Positions 1-7,600 of a stretch of 9,150 bases of DNA are shown piece after piece. The stretch is from Bacteroidales bacterium. GTDB taxonomy: Bacteria > Bacteroidota > Bacteroidia > Bacteroidales > Muribaculaceae. Under the pieces are notes generated by a model. The model ran no database searches. It was not told the origin of the DNA and saw only the letters and a list, made by a program, of their open reading frames with translations. A program made the position numbers and the translations under genes. Every line of letters starts with the position of its first letter. Positions within the stretch are counted from its first letter, which is position 1. The stretch spans positions 1-9,150 of the forward strand of contig SFMJ01000060.1 in NCBI GenBank assembly GCA_004553095.1. Direction: 5' to 3'.

Positions 1-760
1 ATTTGCCCCAAAGGCCGGTATTGTTTTTATCAAGAATATGACCTTTCCGAATGAAACCAGTGTATTCATTCGGTAGTACAGTTTTGCCCTTTATGTCAAC
101 AATGCCCCATAGAGCATCATCTCCGACTGGCTTCAATGTGAAAATGTCAAATTTTCCATTTCCCTTGCTTCCTAATGACATGAAAATATATTCTTCAAGG
201 GGAAAGAGACTCTTTATATTTGGCTTGTCGGCATTTGTAACAATAGCGCTAAAGAGGCCGACGATGCCATATTCTCTCCTATAAGCGGCCCAGTCGTGGA
301 GCACCTTAGTGGGAGTGTCTCGAGATACTTCTCCAATAAGAAGGATACCGAAATCCTTTCCAACTGGTATGTTGACAATGAGACCTGAGAGAGGAGGAAC
401 AATAACCGTTCCATCCAAGCCAACGATGCCACGTTTACCTTCGCTATCCTTAACGAAGTAGCAATTGAACGGTTTCCCTGGCATATTGCTCATTAGAGCC
501 ACCAGACTATATTCTTTCAGAAGGTTGGCCTCAATTTCATTAAAGCCCGGAGTGCTTTCTGAAATGAGAATGGTTTTAAGGAAGTTCTCCGGCTCGAATG
601 ATGCAGCGTTCTGATATGCTTCTACATCATTAAGCCCTTTGAACAGATTTTCGAGGTCTTTTAGATTGCGTTGTCCGGCAAACGTACAGACTGCCGTCAA
701 ACACAACAATGAAAGAACTGAAAATCTCTTTAACAAGTCGCTTGCATGGAGTATTTTCAT
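1..760 (-). CDS. Secreted WG-repeat protein, N-terminal part (C-terminus beyond window)
   Basis: The frame is open from the ATG at 760-758 to the left edge, giving 253 residues and no stop. An in-frame TGA three codons upstream makes this the first possible ATG. Residues 1-29 look like a signal peptide: basic KR at 11-12, a hydrophobic stretch FSVLSLLCLTAV and a likely signal peptidase I site after TFA (residues 26-28). The mature part has degenerate WG-type repeats: GKRGIVGLDGTVIVPP (108-123), YGIVGL (164-169), ALWGIVDIKGKTVLP (216-230) and the start of another, GLWGK (249-253). Such repeats form small beta units. The family is common in Bacteroidota and mostly of unknown function, probably binding a ligand or partner outside the cytoplasm. 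No catalytic motif is visible. Shine-Dalgarno is absent, as is usual in this phylum. The gene is AT-richer than everything to its right and has its own promoter and long leader. Function is unassigned. Confidence 0.85.
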   Translation of the reverse strand, partial: MKILHASDLLKRFSVLSLLCLTAVCTFAGQRNLKDLENLFKGLNDVEAYQNAASFEPENFLKTILISESTPGFNEIEANLLKEYSLVALMSNMPGKPFNCYFVKDSEGKRGIVGLDGTVIVPPLSGLIVNIPVGKDFGILLIGEVSRDTPTKVLHDWAAYRREYGIVGLFSAIVTNADKPNIKSLFPLEEYIFMSLGSKGNGKFDIFTLKPVGDDALWGIVDIKGKTVLPNEYTGFIRKGHILDKNNTGLWGK

Positions 761-814
761 ATACGTTCAAGAATGCCGCGGTCTTCCTCTCGTTGGCATG
801 GGTTGTTTTGTTAC

Positions 815-975
815 AAAAAAGCGTAGGAATCCGTATCTTTACCGTCCTATACTCTGAGGCATCTCGCATTGCCCTATTGAAGTCGGACGGCAACGAAAGA
901 AAGCCCACGCTTATATGTGAATATACGAACTTTGCGATAATTTCAGAGTGTCAAGAATCAGCGTAGATAAACGCT
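815..975 (-). promoter_or_regulatory. Attenuator-like structured 5' leader of the WG-repeat gene
   Basis: Read on the minus strand, four short segments are mutually complementary. Segment 1 is AGCGT (975-971), segment 2 is CTACGCT (966-960), segment 3 is AGCGTGGG (911-904) and segment 4 is CCTACGCT (827-820). Pairing 1:2 gives a 5-bp stem with a six-base loop. Pairing 3:4 gives an 8-bp stem with one G-U pair, closing a larger structure that contains CCGTCC (890-885) paired with GGACGG (847-842) and a small GGCA/TGCC hairpin. A run of six T (820-815) follows segment 4, as in an intrinsic terminator. Segments 2 and 3 can pair instead (7 bp, one G-U), which would break the 3:4 stem. An outer AGAGTG/CACTCT stem (1015-1010 with 950-945) brackets the first hairpin. 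The geometry is seen in the sequence. That it terminates or regulates transcription is inference, and I recognise no known riboswitch class. Confidence 0.45.
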
Positions 976-1036
976 TGTCGATATTTAATTCACAGTGCGG
1001 CGTATTTTCCACTCTTGGATATTCGCCTTAACCTGT

Positions 1037-1050
1037 AGTGCAAAGTTATG
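1037..1050 (-). repeat. AGTGCAAArTTATG repeat, copy 1
   Basis: AGTGCAAAGTTATG (plus-strand reading) recurs 99 bases away at 1136-1149 with one mismatch. This copy contains the -7 box of the WG-repeat gene promoter. Confidence 0.5.
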
Positions 1051-1071
1051 TAAATAAATTGGAATACACAA
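1041..1071 (-). promoter_or_regulatory. Bacteroidota-type promoter for the WG-repeat gene
   Basis: On the minus strand the -7 box TAACTTTG (1048-1041) matches the consensus TAnnTTTG exactly. A TTG at 1071-1069 stands 20 bases upstream, in the place of the -33 box. Transcription would start near 1035 and give a leader of about 275 bases before the ATG at 760. Confidence 0.65.
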
Positions 1072-1135
1072 CTTAGAATAGTCTGAATATTATTGGCTTT
1101 ATTGTACGAAGCGGCGGGTGCAGGTTCAACTGGCA

Positions 1136-1149
1136 AGTGCAAAATTATG
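1136..1149 (-). repeat. AGTGCAAArTTATG repeat, copy 2 (possible second -7 box)
   Basis: AGTGCAAAATTATG is the second copy. On the minus strand it holds TAATTTTG (1147-1140), another exact TAnnTTTG match, but I see no TTG or TTTG at the right distance upstream. It could be a weak upstream promoter for the WG-repeat gene, an ancestral duplicate of the promoter or chance. Confidence 0.35.
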
Positions 1150-1185
1150 ACTTTCCGCACCACTATCTACATTTGTATCCTTTTT

Positions 1186-1218
1186 TTCGTCTTTTACGGA
1201 GTTTTTTTTGTAATTTTG
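1186..1218 (+). promoter_or_regulatory. Probable nadB promoter
   Basis: TAATTTTG at 1211-1218 matches the Bacteroidota -7 consensus. A T-run ending in TTCG (1186-1189) lies 21 bases upstream and would be a poor -33 box. The surrounding T-tracts (1181-1187 and 1202-1209) resemble the AT-rich flanks of strong promoters. The start would be near 1224, leaving about 120 bases of leader. A second -7-like match, TACATTTG at 1168-1175, lacks an upstream partner. Confidence 0.45.
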
Positions 1219-1272
1219 CTGAGTTAAGCCTATATCTAAGAATTTGGCTTTGGTTTTGGCTTCAACAAAACA

Positions 1273-1285
1273 CTTAAAATTTAAG
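1273..1285. repeat. AT-rich palindrome in the nadB leader
   Basis: CTTAAA-A-TTTAAG is a perfect 6+1+6 inverted repeat between the presumed start of transcription and the nadB ATG. It could be an operator half-site pair or chance in an AT-rich stretch. No T-tract makes it look like a terminator. Confidence 0.25.
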
Positions 1286-1344
1286 AAACAGGTCGAAGAG
1301 GCACTGCCAGACTCTGCCGCTCCGCAACATAAAAAAACAAAAGG

Positions 1345-2937
1345 ATGATCTATAGATATGATTACTTAGTGATCGGCTCCGGCATCGCCGGCATGTCGTT
1401 CGCATTGAAGGCATCCTCCCATGGACGCCGAGTGGCAGTGATATGCAAATCGACACTCGAAGATGCCAACACCTACTTCGCTCAAGGGGGCGTGGCATCA
1501 GTTACCAACTTGCTGGTCGATGACTTCGACAAGCATATCCACGACACGATGGTGGCGGGAGACTGGCTCTCCGACCCTGCCGCAGTCGAGCAGGTGGTGA
1601 AGAATGCCCCGGAACAGATACGCCAGCTCGTGGCGTGGGGTGTCGATTTCGACAAGAAAGAGGATGGCACATTCGACCTCCATCGCGAGGGGGGACACTC
1701 CGAATTTCGTATCCTCCACCATGCCGACAACACCGGCGCCGAAATCCAGCAGAGCCTTATCGCCCGGATGCGAGCCGACAAGAATATCGATATTTTCGAA
1801 GGACACTTTGCCGTAGAAATCATCACTCCTCACCACTTGGGACGCATCGTGACTCGCCGCACACCCGACATCACCTGCTATGGCGCATATATCCTCAACG
1901 AAGAGACCGGCTCAGTCGACACCTTCCTGGCTCGTGTCACGGTGATGGCTACAGGTGGCATCGGTGCAATTTATGGCACAACTACCAATCCTTTGGTAGC
2001 CACAGGCGATGGCATCGCCATGGTCTATCGCGCCAAGGGAACAGTCCAGGATATGGAGTTTATCCAATTCCATCCGACGGCGCTCTATCACCCCGGCGAC
2101 CGTCCCAACTTCCTTATCACCGAAGCGATGCGCGGATATGGGGCTGTGCTCAAGGATATCCATGGCAAGGAATTTATGCAGAAATATGACTCCCGACTCT
2201 CCTTGGCGCCTCGCGACATCGTGGCTCGCGCCATCGACTCTGAGATGAAACTTGCCGGATCAGACCATGTCTACCTCGACGTGACCCATAAAGACCCCGA
2301 AGAGACCCGACATCACTTCCCCAACATCTACGAGAAATGCCTCAGCATCGGCATCGACATCACGCGCGACATGATCCCGGTGGCTCCGGCAGCCCACTAC
2401 CTCTGCGGCGGCATCAAGGTCGATCTGAATGGCGAGAGCTCGATCAGCCGACTCTATGCCTTGGGTGAGTGCAGTTGTACCGGCTTGCATGGCGGCAACC
2501 GACTCGCCTCCAACTCGCTGATCGAGGCTGTGGTCTATGCCGACGCTGCCGAGCGACATACCGAATCGCTGATCGATGGCTACGACTTCCGCAACGATGT
2601 GCCCGACTGGAACGACGAAGGCACTGAGCATCCCGACGAGATGGTGCTCATCACACAGAGCGAGCGAGAAGTCAACCTCATCATGGGTAATTATGTTGGC
2701 ATCGTAAGAAGCGACCTTCGCCTCAAGCGTGCCTGGAATCGTCTCGACATCCTCTACAAAGAGACCGAAGACCTCTTCCGTCGCTCCAAGCCCACACGCC
2801 AACTCTGCGAACTTCGCAACATCATCAACGTAGCATATCTTGTGATGCGCCAAGCCCTCGAACGCAAAGAGTCGCGAGGCCTTCACTACACAGTCGATTA
2901 TCCCCACCCGCCGGTGAGCGATGATCAGAAAGCATAA
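1345..2937 (+). CDS. nadB: L-aspartate oxidase
   Basis: This FAD-dependent cytoplasmic enzyme oxidises L-aspartate to iminoaspartate, the first step of de novo NAD synthesis, and hands it to quinolinate synthase NadA. At 530 residues it has the usual family length. GSGIAG at 11-16 is the FAD dinucleotide-binding loop. HREGGHS (113-119), FHPTALYHP (242-250), LAPRDIVARAID (287-298) and AAHYLCGG (349-356) are succinate dehydrogenase/aspartate oxidase family signatures. GGNRLASNSL (383-392) completes the set and contains R386, equivalent to the substrate-binding arginine of the E. coli enzyme. Residues from about 430 onward form the helical C-terminal domain, which separates it from frdA/sdhA; there is also no cytochrome or iron-sulphur partner gene nearby. 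AAAAGG just before the ATG could act as a ribosome site. It is first in a run with the S41 peptidase and mfd. NadA and NadC are not in the window. Confidence 0.95.
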   Translation: MIYRYDYLVIGSGIAGMSFALKASSHGRRVAVICKSTLEDANTYFAQGGVASVTNLLVDDFDKHIHDTMVAGDWLSDPAAVEQVVKNAPEQIRQLVAWGVDFDKKEDGTFDLHREGGHSEFRILHHADNTGAEIQQSLIARMRADKNIDIFEGHFAVEIITPHHLGRIVTRRTPDITCYGAYILNEETGSVDTFLARVTVMATGGIGAIYGTTTNPLVATGDGIAMVYRAKGTVQDMEFIQFHPTALYHPGDRPNFLITEAMRGYGAVLKDIHGKEFMQKYDSRLSLAPRDIVARAIDSEMKLAGSDHVYLDVTHKDPEETRHHFPNIYEKCLSIGIDITRDMIPVAPAAHYLCGGIKVDLNGESSISRLYALGECSCTGLHGGNRLASNSLIEAVVYADAAERHTESLIDGYDFRNDVPDWNDEGTEHPDEMVLITQSEREVNLIMGNYVGIVRSDLRLKRAWNRLDILYKETEDLFRRSKPTRQLCELRNIINVAYLVMRQALERKESRGLHYTVDYPHPPVSDDQKA

Positions 2938-2943
2938 CACATA

Positions 2944-4614
2944 ATGAAGAAAACGACCTCCATCATCACCACCCTGCTCACCGGGGCAATCCTCTGGGCA
3001 TCGGGGGGTATCATCTCCGCCAAGATCAGCAACGAATCGAAATTGCGACGCAACCTTTCTACCTTCAATGAGATAGTGACCCAGCTCAATCTCAACTTCG
3101 TCGACAGCGTCGATGCTGACAAGATACTTGACTCCTCGCTCAGCGGTCTCTATAACGCCTACGACCCCTATACTGTCTATTACAACTCAGATCATCAAGA
3201 TGAGTTGGAGACCATCACCTCGGGCAAGTATGGCGGCATCGGAGCATACCTGAGCGAATATAAAGGATCGACCTATATCGCCTCTCCCATCAAGGGGAGC
3301 CCCGCCGACCGGGCCGGTATACGTGCCGGCGACCAGATAGTTCGCGTCGACACCATCGACGTGAGCCGCAAGGGGAGCAGCTATGTCACAAGCATCTTGC
3401 GCGGATCTCCCTCCACCTCGGTAGACTTGGTGATGAAGCGCCCATATACCGCCGACTCCATCTACACGGTCACCCTGACACGCGAAGTGTTGCAACGCCC
3501 CTCGGTGACGCTGAGCAAGGTGATCGGCAACACCGGCTATATCGCCATCTCCACCTTCATCGAGAGCACTCCCGAAGAGGTTAAGGCCGTGTTCGAAGGT
3601 TTCAAAGCCGATCCGCGTGTCGAGAATATCGTGATCGACCTCCGCTCGAACGGGGGTGGTCTGGTAGAGCCTGCGATCGACCTCCTCGGCTACTTCCTCC
3701 CCAAGGGGACGAAAGTGCTGACCATCAAGCGCAAAGAGCCTATAGCCGAGACTACCTATAAGACCACCCACCAGCCCCTCTTCCCCGACATGCCCTTAGC
3801 CATTCTGATCGATGGCGGAAGTGCTTCGGCATCCGAAGTAATGGCAGGAGCCATCCAGGATCTTGACCGCGGTATATTGGTGGGAACTCGCAGTTTCGGT
3901 AAGGGACTCGTGCAGAACACCCTCCCCATCTCCACCGGAGGCATTCTGAAGATCACCACCGGCAAATACTACACCCCCTCGGGGCGTCTGATACAAGCCA
4001 TCGACTACTCCAACCTCAACGAAGATGGCTCTGTGCGTCGTATCCCTGACTCGCTCACTCGCGAGTTCAAGACCCTGCATGGCAGAATCGTGCGCGATGG
4101 AGGCGGGCTTGCTCCCGACTCTGTGGTGAACGATAGTAATCTTTACAACCTGCTCGCTTACAAGATAATAAACAATCGCAGCGACTTCCGCTTCGCCACT
4201 AAATATCTTGCCACACACCCCGATGTGGCTTCTCCCGACGAGTTTGTGCTCAGTGATGAGGCTTTCGAAGAGTTCAAAAAGAGCATCGACCCTGAAGACT
4301 TCAAATATGAGCGGGAACTTGTCTCCTCGCTCAAAGAATTGCAAAAGGCGGCTACCGACAATGGCTTCGACGATCCCGAGATTAAAGCCGGTTTCGACAA
4401 TCTCGCCCGACTTTTGACACGCGACCTCAACCAGGAACTTGACAAGAACCGAAGGATGGTGAACTTCCTGGTCGGATCGGAGATTATGGAGCAGAAATAT
4501 TACAACGAGGGGAGAATAGAGTATATGCTACGCGATGACAAAGAACTGGATGTGGCACGTTCCATCTTGAACTCCGACCATTACTATAAATTGCTAAACA
4601 TCACAAAGCGATGA
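2944..4614 (+). CDS. S41 family C-terminal processing peptidase
   Basis: This 556-residue envelope serine protease belongs to the CtpA/Prc family, whose members trim or degrade exported proteins from their C-termini. Residues 1-26 form a signal peptide or anchor (KK, then a hydrophobic stretch to about 25). A short helical region follows, then a PDZ domain at about 85-180 with the peptide-binding loop GGIGAYL (97-103). The protease core follows: DLRSNGGGL (232-240), GGSASASE (291-298) and GTRSFGKGLVQ (314-324). By the 25-residue spacing known for this family, the catalytic dyad is S295 and K320, with Q324 four residues later; all are present. YYTPSGRLIQ (342-351) is a further signature. Residues about 395-556 form a charged, probably helical tail that I cannot assign to a named domain. 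The start lies 6 bases after the nadB stop, and the stop overlaps the mfd start. The substrate cannot be told from sequence. Confidence 0.92.
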   Translation: MKKTTSIITTLLTGAILWASGGIISAKISNESKLRRNLSTFNEIVTQLNLNFVDSVDADKILDSSLSGLYNAYDPYTVYYNSDHQDELETITSGKYGGIGAYLSEYKGSTYIASPIKGSPADRAGIRAGDQIVRVDTIDVSRKGSSYVTSILRGSPSTSVDLVMKRPYTADSIYTVTLTREVLQRPSVTLSKVIGNTGYIAISTFIESTPEEVKAVFEGFKADPRVENIVIDLRSNGGGLVEPAIDLLGYFLPKGTKVLTIKRKEPIAETTYKTTHQPLFPDMPLAILIDGGSASASEVMAGAIQDLDRGILVGTRSFGKGLVQNTLPISTGGILKITTGKYYTPSGRLIQAIDYSNLNEDGSVRRIPDSLTREFKTLHGRIVRDGGGLAPDSVVNDSNLYNLLAYKIINNRSDFRFATKYLATHPDVASPDEFVLSDEAFEEFKKSIDPEDFKYERELVSSLKELQKAATDNGFDDPEIKAGFDNLARLLTRDLNQELDKNRRMVNFLVGSEIMEQKYYNEGRIEYMLRDDKELDVARSILNSDHYYKLLNITKR

Positions 4615-7600
4615 CCCTATCGGAGAGTAGCAAATACTTCTTGACACCTGCTCGCAGAGAAGCGTTTCGATCCTTGCTGGGCGACAAGTCTTGTCGGCGC
4701 ATGTCACTGACCGGACTTGTGGGGAGTGCACCGGCGATGTTCTTTGCCATGGTCGAAGGGGGCAAATCCCCTCTTCTGATCATCGCCAACGACATCACCG
4801 AAGCGGGCTATATCTACAACGACATCCGCAATATAGCGGGCGAAGAGAGTGTGGCAGTCTTTCCATCAGGTTATAAGCGCGACATCAAATATGGTCAAGT
4901 TGATCCCCCCTCTCAGATGTTGCGAGCCGACGTCTTGGAGCGTCTTCGTTCCTCCTCGCGGCCTCTTCGCTGCGTAGTGACCTGCCCCGAGGCGCTGGCG
5001 GAGAAAGTGGCTGAACGTAAAGAACTTGACGACAAGACCATACGGATCAAGACCGGCGAAAAGTTGGTGATGTCGGAGGTAGTGGCTCGCCTTATCGATC
5101 TTGGCTTCGACTCCGTGGAATATGTCTACGAGCCGGGGCAATTCGCTCGCCGAGGTTCGATACTCGACGTCTATTCATACGCCGGAGAACTCCCCTATCG
5201 CATCGACTTCTTCGACAATGATGTCGACACAATACGCACATTCAACGTCGAGACACAACTCTCCGAAGAGAAACTCGCCGAGATCTCGATCGTGCCCGCC
5301 TCGACATGCGACACCACCATCGGCATCTCCCTGCTCGAATATATGGGAGAGGATACGGTGGTGGCACACTCCGATCCCGACTACATAATCTCACGCATCA
5401 AAGAGATAACCACACAGACATTCTCACAGTCGGCGCTGATAGCCGACGAGGGTGATCCTGATGCCATGCAGAAGGTGGTCGATGCCGACGACTTCGAAGC
5501 CCGATTCCAACGGATGCGTCAGATATATTATGGACCGGGGAATGCTCCGGCAAGTTTCGGTGCACAGTCCACACTGCAATTCGACTGCACGCTCCAGAGT
5601 CTCTATCATAAGAACTTCGACTTGATAGCCGACTCCTTCGGCAGAATGCTCGCCGAGGGTTATCGCATCATGATACTCTCCGACTCCCCCTATCAGGCAG
5701 AACGTCTCAAAACCATCTTCGAAGATCGAGGCGATGATATCAAATTCACGCCGGTGGGGCCAACGATCCATGAGGGCTTCGTCGATAACACGAGCCGGAT
5801 ATGCTATTTTACCGACCATCAGATCTTCGACCGATTCCATAAATACAGTCTACGTTCGGACAAGGCACGCGCCGGCAAACTTGCTCTGTCGATCAAAGAA
5901 CTCAACCAGATCGAGGTGGGCGACTTTATCGTTCATATCGACCATGGTATAGGGCGTTTCGGCGGGTTGGTCAAGACCGATGTCAATGGTAGGCCGCAGG
6001 AGATGATCAAACTCTTCTATCAGAACAACGACCTGGTTTTAGTGTCGATCCATGCTCTCCACAAACTCTCGAAATATCGAGGTAAAGAGGGGATACCGCC
6101 GAAGATCAGCAAACTTGGAGGGGGCTCTTGGAACAGGATGAAAGAGCGCACCAAAGAGAAGATGAAAGAGATGGCGCGCGAACTGATCTCGCTCTATGCT
6201 CGACGCAACACTCTGCAAGGGCATGCCTTTGCTCCCGACTCCTATCTTCAGCATGAATTGGAGGCAAGTTTCATCTACGAAGACACTCCCGACCAGATGC
6301 GAGCCACACAGGCTGTCAAGGCAGATATGGAGAAGAGCAAGCCGATGGATCGTCTGATATGTGGCGATGTCGGTTTCGGCAAGACCGAGATAGCGATTCG
6401 CGCCGCCTTCAAGGCAGCCACCGACGGCAAGCAAGTCGCCGTGTTGGTGCCTACGACGGTGCTTGCCATGCAGCACTATCACACCTTCTGCAGCCGACTC
6501 AAAGACTTCCCGGTGAGGGTCGAGTTCCTCTCACGCGCCAAGAAGCCGAAAGAGATAAAAGAGATACTCGCCGACCTCGAGGCAGGCAAAATAGACATCC
6601 TCATAGGCACTCACAAGATCATCGGCAAGAGTGTAAAATTCAAAGACTTGGGGCTACTAATCATCGACGAAGAGCAGAAATTCGGTGTCGCTGTCAAGGA
6701 GAAACTCAAGCAGATGAAAGTGAATGTCGACACGCTGACCATGAGTGCGACGCCGATCCCTCGCACGCTTCAATTCTCGCTGATGGGGGCACGCGACTTG
6801 AGTTCGCTCAACACCCCGCCGGCCAATCGTCAGCCTATCGAGACATGTGTCTCGACTCTCGATGACAATGTGGTGAAAGAGGCTATCGAATTTGAACTCT
6901 CGCGCAATGGACAGGTGTTCTTCGTCTCCAACCGGATCGAGAACCTCAACGAGCTTGAGGCGAAGATACGACGTCTTGTGCCCGATGCAAAAATAGTGGT
7001 GGCTCATGGGCAGATGCCCCCCGAGCGACTCGAGCAGGCGATCATCGACTTCAGCAATCAAGACTACGATATTCTACTCTCCACCACCATCGTGGAGAAT
7101 GGCATCGACATGCCCAATGTCAACACCATCTTGGTGAACAATGCCGACCGCTTCGGGCTGAGCGAATTGCACCAACTTCGGGGGCGTGTCGGGCGTTCCA
7201 ACCGCAAGGCCTTCTGCTATCTGCTCGTGCCTCCCGGCAAGCCGCTGACAGCAGTGGCGCGTCGCCGACTTCATGCCATCGAGAGTTTCTCCGACTTGGG
7301 GAGCGGCATCCACATAGCCATGCAAGATCTCGACATCCGTGGCGCCGGCAATCTCTTCGGCTCCGAGCAGTCCGGTTTTATTGCCGACCTTGGGTATGAA
7401 GCCTACCAGCAGATACTTCGCGAAGCCGTGTTGGAACTCAAGACAGAAGAATTTGGCGACGAATTTAAGGAAGTGAGCGACAGCGACGAATTTGTGTCAG
7501 ACGTGGTGATCGAATCGGATATGGAATTGCGGTTGCCCCCGGAATATGTGCCACAAGAGAATGAGCGCATCTCGCTCTATCGACGCCTCGACAACATGGA

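Larger units (their letters stand above)
761..1344. other. Divergent intergenic region between the WG-repeat gene and nadB
   Basis: This 584-base stretch holds no gene that I can support. Reading leftwards from about 1036 it appears to be the untranslated leader of the WG-repeat gene, with promoter and hairpin elements listed separately. Reading rightwards from about 1175 it is T-rich and carries the likely nadB promoter and an untranslated leader of roughly 120 bases. Short open frames exist on both strands (for example plus 709-966, minus 908-630 and a GTG frame on minus 1012-911), but none has a start signal or a recognisable domain. Confidence 0.7.

Noticed and set aside
630..908. 92-residue minus-strand frame overlapping the start of the WG-repeat gene
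   Set aside because: Its start is a GTG inside the hairpin and it overlaps the signal-peptide coding part in another frame; the WG-repeat reading is much better supported.
911..1012. 33-residue GTG-started frame in the WG-gene leader as an attenuation leader peptide
   Set aside because: It has no ribosome site and no run of one amino acid's codons, so a translation-coupled attenuator of the trp type is not supported.
1168..1175. TACATTTG as the nadB -7 box
   Set aside because: It fits the consensus, but nothing like TTTG stands 19-21 bases upstream; the box at 1211 is preferred, with its own weak -33 box.
1224..1344. An NAD-sensing riboswitch in the nadB leader
   Set aside because: I see no paired scaffold resembling known NAD riboswitch classes, only small local repeats.
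1635..2189. 184-residue plus-strand frame inside nadB
   Set aside because: It is an out-of-frame shadow rich in R, H and P, without a start signal.
2260..2940. 226-residue open frame on the minus strand inside nadB
   Set aside because: It lies fully antisense to a well-conserved enzyme and has no recognisable domain; long shadow frames are expected in GC-rich genes.
3187..3771. 194-residue minus-strand frame inside the S41 peptidase gene
   Set aside because: It is antisense to the PDZ and protease domains, with composition that reflects the complementary codons only.
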